From positions 1 through 12,155 of the forward strand of contig JAAZDA010000080.1 in NCBI GenBank assembly GCA_012512995.1: a stretch of DNA of 12,155 nucleotides. The letters run 5' to 3'. Position 1 is the first letter of the stretch. The number at the start of each line of letters is the position of its first letter. A program made the position numbers and the translations under genes. The notes below the pieces were generated by a model. It saw nothing but the letters and a program-made list of their open reading frames with translations. It did not search any database and was not told where the DNA came from. This stretch comes from Clostridiales bacterium (GTDB lineage Bacteria; Bacillota; Clostridia; Lachnospirales; Lachnospiraceae). Positions 1-5,643 of the stretch are shown here, in pieces.

Positions 1-275
1 ACCACATACGGATCAGCCGACTTTGATATTGCCTCTGATTCCTTTGCGCCGCGTAAATCATTCACTGCATCCAATATTGGTTTTGCACGCAGAACGCAGC
101 CGGCTCCGCCACCGAAAGGCGAGTCATCCACATGGCGAAAACTTCCACCTGCGTATTTCCTTATGTCAACAATATTGAGTTCAAGTGCTCCGTTGCTGAT
201 GGCATGTGCCGTATTTGGCCAGTTTTCAAAACCATTCAGGCATTCAGGGCATACCGTAAGTATCGAGATTTTCAA
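1..275 (-). CDS. TrmD-like tRNA (guanine-N1)-methyltransferase, N-terminal part
   Basis: This gene runs off the left edge; 91 codons are visible. The translation starts MKISILTVCPECLNGFENW and contains RHVDDSPFGGGAGCVLRAKP (about residues 49-68). That is the hallmark N-terminal segment of TrmD, which methylates guanine 37 of tRNA using S-adenosylmethionine. The trefoil-knot cofactor segment lies outside the window. The chosen start is TTG at 273-275, with GGAG five bases upstream; it aligns with the usual MKI start of TrmD, and no ATG or GTG lies between it and the upstream in-frame stop. The sequence diverges from housekeeping TrmD in the first 40 residues (CPECLNGFENWPNTAHA instead of an FPEM-type start). 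It follows a Nudix gene rather than rimM, so it may be a paralogue. The family call is secure; the substrate is not. Confidence 0.8.
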   Translation of the reverse strand, partial: MKISILTVCPECLNGFENWPNTAHAISNGALELNIVDIRKYAGGSFRHVDDSPFGGGAGCVLRAKPILDAVNDLRGAKESEAISKSADPYV

Positions 276-345
276 GGCAACTCCATGTTCTGTTGCTAAA
301 TTATTCCGGGCAAAAATCAGTATCCCAGATTTTCGTGGATCAGTA

Positions 346-954
346 TCACTTCATACTCAGCCTTGAGATATAAGCAAATTCATCCAGTTTTCTTTTCAGC
401 ATATCGAGTTCCGAAAGATCGATGCAGTTCGGAATTGCATTTTTTCTCACTGCATCATAGCATTTATTAAAACCAAACCATCTTACCTCGGAGATTTCTT
501 CTTTTTGAACCACAAACTCTTCCGGTTCCAGATCACGCCACAACATGAACACGCGGCTCACCTGATTATCCCTAAACACTTTGCCGTGAAACTCTTTCTC
601 AAATGAGTGGCGCTTAAGACCACAGTCTGTCAGCTCGCCCATTGTTGCTTCTATTCCAAGTTCTTCTTTCAGCTCTCTCAGCGCCGAAGCAATATATCCA
701 GACCCTGCCGGAATGTGACCGGCGCTTGAGATATCATAGCATCCCGGAAATGAATCTTTATCCGTGCAGCGCTTCTGCAGAAGCACTTCTATCTTCCCAT
801 TATTCATCCTGAATATCCAAACATGTGAAGTCCTGTGGCGTATTCCTTCTTCATGTGCTTTGGAGCGCGTCACTTTCTCTCCTGTCGGTTCTCCGTTTTC
901 ATCAACTACATCAAAAATCTCTTCTGCCTGTTTCAACTCACTATTTCCCTTCAT
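346..954 (-). CDS. Nudix hydrolase (IDI/YfcD-like)
   Basis: A 202-residue protein with a Nudix fold. The Nudix box is at residues 79-101 (GHIPAGSGY...RELKEELGI), with the core R93-E94 and E97-E98 that bind the catalytic metal. The first conserved Glu of the Gx5E part is replaced by Ser85. An N-terminal stretch of the type IFDVVDENGEPTG, followed by RHRTSHVWIF, is typical of the Nudix branch resembling isopentenyl diphosphate isomerase, which usually has about 170-200 residues. Such enzymes hydrolyse nucleoside or other diphosphates; the substrate here is unknown. The ATG start lies just left of the MarR-type dyad. The gene is co-directional with the TrmD-like gene, about 70 bases apart, so the two may be co-transcribed. 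Confidence 0.87.
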   Translation of the reverse strand: MKGNSELKQAEEIFDVVDENGEPTGEKVTRSKAHEEGIRHRTSHVWIFRMNNGKIEVLLQKRCTDKDSFPGCYDISSAGHIPAGSGYIASALRELKEELGIEATMGELTDCGLKRHSFEKEFHGKVFRDNQVSRVFMLWRDLEPEEFVVQKEEISEVRWFGFNKCYDAVRKNAIPNCIDLSELDMLKRKLDEFAYISRLSMK

Positions 955-1005
955 TTAAGATTAAATGATAAAAAGCTTGAATAATCCACGATGTGCTTTT
1001 TTAAT

Positions 1006-1034
1006 GTTCAAGTATGAACTATTCATATTTGAAC
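1006..1034. promoter_or_regulatory. 29-bp dyad, candidate MarR operator
   Basis: The left arm GTTCAAGTATGAA (1006-1018) and right arm TTCATATTTGAAC (1022-1034) pair at 12 of 13 positions around a three-base centre. Each arm is itself a short palindrome (TTCA...TGAA), so this can also be read as two adjacent sites about 15 bp apart. It lies between the divergent Nudix and marR genes. The right arm overlaps the likely marR -35 region. The dyad form and place fit an autoregulatory MarR operator; binding is inferred. Confidence 0.6.
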
Positions 1035-1050
1035 CATTCAGGTTTATATG
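1022..1050 (+). promoter_or_regulatory. Tentative promoter for marR-tauE
   Basis: TTCATA (1022-1027) and TATATG (1045-1050) are 17 bp apart, each with four of six consensus bases. A second reading, TTGAAC (1029-1034) with an extended TGC-TGATAG (1049-1057), would start transcription inside the ribosome binding site and is less likely. Both readings have the -35 inside the dyad. Confidence 0.35.
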
Positions 1051-1072
1051 CTGATAGAGTCAGGAGATACAA

Positions 1073-1498
1073 ATGAATAACATTGAATCCTATTACAACG
1101 TAATGATTGCATATGAGAAATGCTGCAAGCCGCTGTGTGTGAAATTTAATCTTCCGCAGACAGCATTTGATATTCTCATGTTTCTTGCAAACAATCCCAA
1201 GTATACTTCGGCAAGAGATATTGTTGAAATCAGACACATTAAAGCGAATCTTGTATCCGTTAATGTTGACAGGCTTGTTCGCGAAAAACTAGTTGAACGT
1301 CTGCCTGTTGATGGGGACAGAAGAAAATTCAAGCTCGCATGTACCCATGCCGCTGACCCTGTAATAAAAAGCGGGCAAAATATGCAAAAGGAATTTTATA
1401 ATGCATTGCTTAATAATATTGATGCGGCTGACCGCAAATTTTTCTCATCTACACTGAAAAAAATAAATACAAATGTTGATCAGATTCTGAAAGGATAA
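1073..1498 (+). CDS. MarR-family transcriptional regulator
   Basis: A 141-residue protein of usual MarR length. The winged helix-turn-helix spans roughly residues 28-92: a DNA-reading helix around 50-68 (IRHIKANLVSVNVDRLVREK) followed by a wing with the family's D-x-RR signature (DGDRRKF, 80-86). Flanking helices at both ends would form the dimer. AGGAG lies seven bases before the ATG. The permease gene starts seven bases after its stop, so the two form an operon. The dyad at 1006-1034 upstream is the natural candidate for self-regulation and for control of the divergent Nudix gene. The ligand cannot be read from the sequence. Confidence 0.85.
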   Translation: MNNIESYYNVMIAYEKCCKPLCVKFNLPQTAFDILMFLANNPKYTSARDIVEIRHIKANLVSVNVDRLVREKLVERLPVDGDRRKFKLACTHAADPVIKSGQNMQKEFYNALLNNIDAADRKFFSSTLKKINTNVDQILKG

Positions 1499-1505
1499 AT
1501 TACAA

Positions 1506-2276
1506 ATGAATATTCTTAAAGTGATACTGGTTACATTCTTCGCCGGAATGGGTGCAGGTATCGGCACAGGTTTTGCCGGAATGAGTGCTGCCGCAGTCAT
1601 AAGCCCCATGCTTATTACATTTCTGGGTGTCGATCCATATCTTGCTGTAGGAATTGCCCTGTCATCAGATGTTCTTGCAAGTGCAGTTTCCGCTTACACT
1701 TATGGTAAGAACAAGAACCTTGACATCAGGAACGGTATCATAATGATGCTGAGTGTACTTGCATTCACTGTGGTCGGCAGCTATATTTCAAGTCTCGTCC
1801 CTTCAACGACAATGGGTGGCTTTTCGACATTCATGACTTTTCTTCTGGGTGTTAAATTTATAGTCAAACCCGTTCTGACTACAAAAGAAAATTCTCAGAA
1901 ATGTTCCGTGAAGAAAAGAGTACTCCAATCCATAATCTGTGGTGCAGTAATCGGCCTTATATGCGGCTTTGTCGGTGCCGGCGGCGGAATGATGATGCTG
2001 CTGATCCTTACGTCCGTGCTCGGCTATGAGCTGAAGACCGCTGTCGGAACAAGTGTATTCGTCATGGCATTTACAGCATTCACCGGTGCAGTCTCTCATT
2101 TTGCTCTGGGAGGTCTCCCAGATCCGCTGATTCTTATCCTGTGTGTTGTATTCACACTTATTTGGGCCAGGATTTCCGCAGTCTTCGCAAATAAGGCACC
2201 CGCCAAGACCCTCAACAGAGTCGTCGGCGTTGTACTTGTCGTTCTCGGCGTTGTTATCCTGCTATTCTCACTGTAA
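1506..2276 (+). CDS. TauE/SafE (TSUP) family membrane permease
   Basis: A 256-residue, very hydrophobic protein with about eight membrane segments arranged as two similar halves. The N-terminal half has GIGTGFAGMSAAAVISP (18-34) and the C-terminal half has the family signature GFVGAGGGMMML (154-165), followed by ELKTAVGTSVFVM. This family moves small anions across the cytoplasmic membrane, such as sulfite, sulfonates, sulfoacetate or other organic anions; which one applies here is unknown. The weakly spaced AAGGA site lies inside the end of marR, consistent with translational coupling. The gene pair resembles other MarR-controlled exporters, so an efflux role induced by its substrate is a reasonable inference. 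Confidence 0.85.
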   Translation: MNILKVILVTFFAGMGAGIGTGFAGMSAAAVISPMLITFLGVDPYLAVGIALSSDVLASAVSAYTYGKNKNLDIRNGIIMMLSVLAFTVVGSYISSLVPSTTMGGFSTFMTFLLGVKFIVKPVLTTKENSQKCSVKKRVLQSIICGAVIGLICGFVGAGGGMMMLLILTSVLGYELKTAVGTSVFVMAFTAFTGAVSHFALGGLPDPLILILCVVFTLIWARISAVFANKAPAKTLNRVVGVVLVVLGVVILLFSL

Positions 2277-2341
2277 ACGCTTATATATGAGCACTGCCTG
2301 ACTATTCGTGACTCATGCGCGGCCTGCCTGATGTGTATTAA

Positions 2342-2923
2342 CTATGACTTGTCATATTCAAGCACTGTATCTTCGCAGGAACGCATGGCCAGTATAGTTT
2401 TGCTTATAAGATCATCAAGGCTTATTCCCATCATTTCCGCGCCCTGCTCTATTACCTGTCTTGAGCAGCCTGCGGCAAAACTCGGAGTCTTGAACTTCTT
2501 CTTGACTGACTTCAGTTCCATATCCTTAACGCTTTTTGAAGGGCGGATCAGAGCAGCCGCTCCTATTAGCCCTGTGAGTTCATCTGTAGCGAACAGAATC
2601 TTTTCCATTTCATGCTCAGGTTTCACGTCAGCAACAAGACCATAGCCATGGCTGACGACCGCGTGGATCATGTCCTCTCCGACCCCGCCTTCGCGCAGTA
2701 TCTCAACAGCCTTTACGCAGTGCTGATCAGGATACATTTCAAAATCGACGTCGTGGAGAAGTCCTACACTGCCCCAGAAGTCCTCATCTTCACCATACCC
2801 GTATTCTTTTGCATACCATCTCATTACACCCTCAACGGTATATGCGTGATGAAGGTGGAACGCATCTTTATTGTATTTCTTTAACAGCTTAACAGCGTCG
2901 TCCCTGCTTATGTGCTCTTTCAT
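2342..2923 (-). CDS. HD-domain phosphohydrolase
   Basis: A 193-residue protein with the HD metal-dependent phosphohydrolase signature. Visible metal ligands are a histidine in HLHHAYTVEG (23-32, probably H26), H57-D58 in GLLHDVDFEMYP, H92 in VVSHGYG and D114 in FATDELTGLIGA. This H...HD...H...D order is the pattern of the soluble single-domain HDIG-type group of about 190 residues found widely in Clostridia. The substrate is unknown. The ATG is preceded by AGGAG at a rather long spacing (13 bases). It is convergent with the permease gene and separated from the polymerase operon by 88 bases containing a TATAAT on its strand, so it is probably transcribed alone. Confidence 0.85.
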   Translation of the reverse strand: MKEHISRDDAVKLLKKYNKDAFHLHHAYTVEGVMRWYAKEYGYGEDEDFWGSVGLLHDVDFEMYPDQHCVKAVEILREGGVGEDMIHAVVSHGYGLVADVKPEHEMEKILFATDELTGLIGAAALIRPSKSVKDMELKSVKKKFKTPSFAAGCSRQVIEQGAEMMGISLDDLISKTILAMRSCEDTVLEYDKS

Positions 2924-2971
2924 GATTTTATGTAAGCTCCTTTTTTATACAGTTGAAATCTTTACCTATGC

Positions 2972-2977
2972 ATTATA
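2972..2977 (-). promoter_or_regulatory. Possible -10 box for the HD gene
   Basis: A perfect TATAAT reads on the minus strand, about 50 bases upstream of the HD gene start. The hexamer 17 bp further upstream (TGCATT) is a poor -35, so this is only a partial promoter match. Confidence 0.35.
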
Positions 2978-3011
2978 CCGCCATATAAACCACAATGCAT
3001 TCTGTGTTTTC

Positions 3012-3257
3012 TTAAACATTCGCTTCCACGAACCATTGATTATTGTCTTCATAATACAAGTGGCTCTCCCGTCCGTCTATGACACATGTATACCGCATCC
3101 CGGCACCTCCCGCCTTGAGACTGGCCGCCCTCCTTTTATCTGTTATCCTCTGGATTTCATACTCGTGTCCATCGCCCCATATGATAGCTGTTGGTTTCAG
3201 TTCGCCGTCTTTCGTGAACAATGCCTTTACTTCCACATAAGCTTTTCTGCTGTCCAT
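3012..3257 (-). CDS. Small conserved protein linked to Y-family polymerase
   Basis: An 81-residue, probably beta-rich soluble protein with no signal peptide or membrane segment. Readable elements are an AYVEVKALFTKDG start, then GDGHEYEIQRITDKRRAASL (residues 28-47), AGGAGMRYTCVIDG and a C-terminal aromatic stretch YYEDNNQWFVE. It starts 18 bases after the polymerase stop, with GAGG seven bases before its ATG, so it is almost certainly co-transcribed with the polymerase. From memory, similar small proteins occur beside Y-family polymerase genes in Firmicutes, but I cannot name a domain or function. A polymerase-accessory role is inferred from position only. Confidence 0.7.
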   Translation of the reverse strand: MDSRKAYVEVKALFTKDGELKPTAIIWGDGHEYEIQRITDKRRAASLKAGGAGMRYTCVIDGRESHLYYEDNNQWFVEANV

Positions 3258-3275
3258 ACCTGCACCTCGAATCCA

Positions 3276-4526
3276 TCATGTAAAATATCCTTTTGGATGC
3301 ACCGTGTGATCTTCCTTCGCATTCACCCCGGATAGACCCTCGTCCTTAACCATCAGACCGCGTTTCACGCTATAAAATCCAAACCGCCTTCTTATATCAT
3401 CTACTGTCTGATCCGCCTTCATCTGTTTATCGCGGTATCTGTAATCGCAGAAAAGATCCATCTGTTCGCAGTAAATATCAGTTACCAGATCTGCTCCCCG
3501 AATTCCAACGCTTCTTATCGGATGCTCCCAGTTATAATTCTTAAGGAAAAGCCTGTATCCTGTCTCAGCTATCTCAGTTGTTATATTTGTTACATTCCTG
3601 AGTTTTATCTGCCTTGTAAATGAATATAACCCATTATCCCTTACACTGATTTCTATCGTCCTGCACCTGAACCCGTTCTCCCTAAGCCTCGCAGCTACAC
3701 TTTCAGACAAAACATACATAATTATCTTAACTTCTTCATTTGTTTCAAGATCTCTTGGCGTAGTCATACTGTTGCCCACTGACTTTACGGATGCTGATTC
3801 CCCTTTGACTTTTACCGTGGAATCATCCTTCCCATTTGCAAACAGCCATAGTAACAGTCCTATCTTACCCAGGCTTCCCTGCAGTATTTCCGGCTCCGTG
3901 CGCGCAATATCACCTATTGTAAGTATGCCCATTCTATAAAGAGTTCTGTTCGTGCTCCTGCCGACATAAAGAAGATCAGACGCAGGAAGTGGCCACGCCT
4001 TTGTCATGTACTCGTCTCTTCCCATAGTGGTAATGGCATCTGGCTTTTTGTAATCGGATCCAAGTTTTGCAAATATTTTATTGAATGAAACCCCTATGCT
4101 GACTGTGATTCCGAGCTCCGACCTGATTCTGGCGCTTATCTCCTGTGCTATCTTGAGCCCATCTCCCTTAATACCTGCGCTTCCTGTTACGTCAAGCCAC
4201 GATTCGTCTATGCCAAATGGTTCTATCCTGTCCGTGTAATCATCATATATTTCCTGAGCCATCCGTGAGAACCTGAGATACAGGCCCATTCTTGGCCTTA
4301 CGAAGCATATTCCCGGGCAGGCCTGTCTAGCCTGCCACAGTGCCATTCCTGTCTTGACCCCTCTTTTCTTTGCAAGGTAATTTGCCGTTAGAACTATTCC
4401 GTGACGTGCCTCGGGATCACCTCCGACGGCCATCGGCACATTTCTGAGTTCCGGACGATGCAGCATTTCCACACTCGCATAGAAGCAATTACAATCGCTG
4501 TGTAGAATGACCCTGTCAGTGCCCAC
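3276..4526 (-). CDS. Y-family DNA polymerase (DinB/UmuC-like)
   Basis: A 416-residue translesion DNA polymerase. The catalytic palm carries D11 in HSDCNCFYASVE and D107-E108 in GIDESWLDV, the metal-binding acidic residues of the family; F15-Y16 sit at the steric-gate position. The fingers region has NKIFAKLGSDYKKPDA (149-164), followed by a thumb and a little-finger domain. QMDLF (355-359) is a beta-clamp-binding motif. The protein copies across damaged template at low fidelity. The start is GTG at 4524-4526, with GGAGG seven bases upstream. It is divergent from an S24-type repressor and heads an operon with the small gene behind it. The subtype (DinB, UvrX or YqjW-like) is not settled. Confidence 0.92.
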   Translation of the reverse strand: MGTDRVILHSDCNCFYASVEMLHRPELRNVPMAVGGDPEARHGIVLTANYLAKKRGVKTGMALWQARQACPGICFVRPRMGLYLRFSRMAQEIYDDYTDRIEPFGIDESWLDVTGSAGIKGDGLKIAQEISARIRSELGITVSIGVSFNKIFAKLGSDYKKPDAITTMGRDEYMTKAWPLPASDLLYVGRSTNRTLYRMGILTIGDIARTEPEILQGSLGKIGLLLWLFANGKDDSTVKVKGESASVKSVGNSMTTPRDLETNEEVKIIMYVLSESVAARLRENGFRCRTIEISVRDNGLYSFTRQIKLRNVTNITTEIAETGYRLFLKNYNWEHPIRSVGIRGADLVTDIYCEQMDLFCDYRYRDKQMKADQTVDDIRRRFGFYSVKRGLMVKDEGLSGVNAKEDHTVHPKGYFT

Positions 4527-4575
4527 CTTTTATCCTCCGTGCCATACACCATGTCGTATGGATCACTGTATGGCG

Positions 4576-4604
4576 ATTATAGCTCGTTTGTATTTCGAAT
4601 TCAA
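4576..4604 (-). promoter_or_regulatory. Promoter of the Y-family polymerase operon
   Basis: On the minus strand TTGAAT (4599-4604) and a perfect TATAAT (4576-4581) are separated by exactly 17 bp. The expected start of transcription is near 4569, leaving a leader of about 43 bases before the GTG. The leader and start site contain three of the five CATAC/GTATG half-sites. Confidence 0.7.
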
Positions 4605-4645
4605 GACATATTTTACGCTTTATTCGATTTATATTTTATTTTTTG

Positions 4646-4674
4646 TTGCTTTTCATGTCGCATTCATATATACT
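4646..4674 (+). promoter_or_regulatory. Promoter of the S24-type repressor
   Basis: TTGCTT (4646-4651) and TATACT (4669-4674) lie 17 bp apart. Transcription would start near 4681, giving a leader of about 75 bases to the ATG at 4756 that contains two CATAC sites. Confidence 0.5.
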
Positions 4675-4755
4675 CTGTAATAAGTGGTCAGGACATACGA
4701 TCCTTGCATTATCAACTTCTCTTTAAGTGGCATTTCGTCAGAAAGGCATACTGAC

Positions 4756-5460
4756 ATGAATAAAATCGGAAAGATACTGCAGAACTGCAGGAAAGAAAGA
4801 GGCCTTCAACAACAGGATGTGTCAAAAGCTCTTGATGGTTACGGAATACATGTAGGTTTTTCCGCTGTCAGCGCATGGGAGCGTGGCGTAGCTGTTCCGA
4901 ACACAGAGCAGTTTCTGGCACTCTGCAGAATATATGGAATAACTGACATCTATAATAAATTTATAGGAGGACACAATCCTGACGACCCATTGTCAGATCT
5001 TAACGATGATGGCAAAAAGAAAGCCCTGGATTATATAAGGCTCCTTAATATCTCCGGTGAATACAGAATTAAGGAAGGAACGGTCATTGCGCCATTCAGG
5101 ACTCTTCCCGTATATCTTCTTCCAGTTTCTGCAGGAACCGGTGATTTCCTCGACAGTGACGACTATGATTTAATAAACGTTGGGAATGAGGTGCCAGATA
5201 GTGCGTCCTTCGGAGTAAGGATCCACGGAGACAGTATGGAGCCGCGTTTTGTAAACGGTCAGATTGTCTGGGTTCAGCAGACCCAGGATCTTTGCAGCGG
5301 TGATATCGGTGTTTTTTATCTCGATGGTAATTCGTACTGCAAAGTTTTACAGAATGACCAGTCTGGTCAATCTTTAAGTTCTCTTAACAGTGACAAGTAT
5401 TCCCCGATTCACATAACAGTCAACAGCGATTTCAAAGTCTTCGGCAAGGTTGTTGGGTAA
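4756..5460 (+). CDS. HTH/S24 LexA-like self-cleaving repressor
   Basis: A 234-residue two-domain repressor. Residues 1-65 form an XRE-type helix-turn-helix (IGKILQNCRKERGLQQQDVS, then SAVSAWERGVAVPN). Residues 118-234 form an S24 peptidase domain with a probable Ala126-Gly127 cleavage site (LLPVSAGTGD), the nucleophile Ser160 in GDSMEPRF and the general base Lys196 in SYCKVLQ. Such proteins hold operators until RecA filaments trigger self-cleavage, then derepress damage genes. The start is ATG 4756 with AAAGG upstream; an in-frame GTG at 4684 is almost at the predicted transcription start and would add 24 unrelated residues. Divergence from the Y-family polymerase suggests a local SOS-like switch. 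It resembles HdiR or phage-type repressors more than housekeeping LexA, whose HTH is of a different type. Confidence 0.87.
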   Translation: MNKIGKILQNCRKERGLQQQDVSKALDGYGIHVGFSAVSAWERGVAVPNTEQFLALCRIYGITDIYNKFIGGHNPDDPLSDLNDDGKKKALDYIRLLNISGEYRIKEGTVIAPFRTLPVYLLPVSAGTGDFLDSDDYDLINVGNEVPDSASFGVRIHGDSMEPRFVNGQIVWVQQTQDLCSGDIGVFYLDGNSYCKVLQNDQSGQSLSSLNSDKYSPIHITVNSDFKVFGKVVG

Positions 5461-5507
5461 ATGCAAAAATTTTTTTGTTGCTGTAATCACATGCCTATGG
5501 TAATCTA

Positions 5508-5540
5508 TGAGAACGGCAGGCGTTCTGTCTGCTGTTCTTA
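5508..5540 (+). terminator. Possible terminator hairpin after the repressor gene
   Basis: GAACGGCAG (5511-5519) pairs with CTGCTGTTC (5529-5537) with one G-U pair, and three further outer pairs are possible, giving a stem of up to 12 pairs around a nine-base loop. The sequence after it is T-rich (tcaaatatctttctattctt) but lacks a clean T run, and the hairpin lies about 50 bases after the stop, so the call is tentative. Confidence 0.35.
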
Positions 5541-5599
5541 TCAAATATCTTTCTATTCTTATTTTCATTCGGACATCCCGAACAAATCACTCTAAGTAA

Positions 5600-5628
5600 T
5601 TGAAACAATATGGCAAGTTCAATATAAT
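5600..5628 (+). promoter_or_regulatory. Promoter of the Rpn-family gene, abutting its RBS
   Basis: TTGAAA (5600-5605) and TATAAT (5623-5628) are 17 bp apart, a near-consensus promoter. The predicted start near 5635 falls inside the purine run AAGGAGGAAGG (5630-5640), so the mRNA leader would be only about ten bases long and would keep just the second half of the ribosome binding sequence. Confidence 0.6.
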
Positions 5629-5643
5629 TAAGGAGGAAGGCAA

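Larger units (their letters stand above)
4541..4751. promoter_or_regulatory. Cluster of CATAC/GTATG half-sites, candidate operators
   Basis: The pentamer CATAC or its complement occurs at 4543-4547, 4556-4560, 4568-4572, 4694-4698 and 4747-4751, all inside the roughly 230-bp divergent region. By chance fewer than one would be expected. Some pair into longer inverted matches: GCCATAC (4541-4547) with GTATGGC (4568-4574), and TCGTATG (4554-4560) with CATACGA (4694-4700). They lie at or just downstream of the two predicted transcription starts. They are proposed as binding sites of the divergent repressor; this is inference. Confidence 0.45.

Noticed and set aside
2277..2341. Terminator between the permease and HD genes
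   Set aside because: Only weak pairings (GCTTATATATGAGC, and ATGAG with a distant CTCAT) and a short direct repeat CTGCCTGA are present; none has a firm stem with a T run.
2871..3335. Plus-strand open frame of about 154 codons
   Set aside because: It overlaps the small polymerase-linked gene and the polymerase end on the other strand, has no ribosome binding site, and its Cys/Phe/His-rich sequence is typical of an antisense frame.
4684..4755. GTG start extending the S24 repressor by 24 residues
   Set aside because: It lies almost at the predicted transcription start, lacks a ribosome binding site, and the added residues precede a normal HTH start at ATG 4756.
5511..5525. GAACGGCAGGCGTTC as a LexA box
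   Set aside because: The GAAC and GTTC halves are seven bases apart, not four as in the Gram-positive LexA site, and it lies downstream of a gene; the sequence fits better as part of a hairpin.
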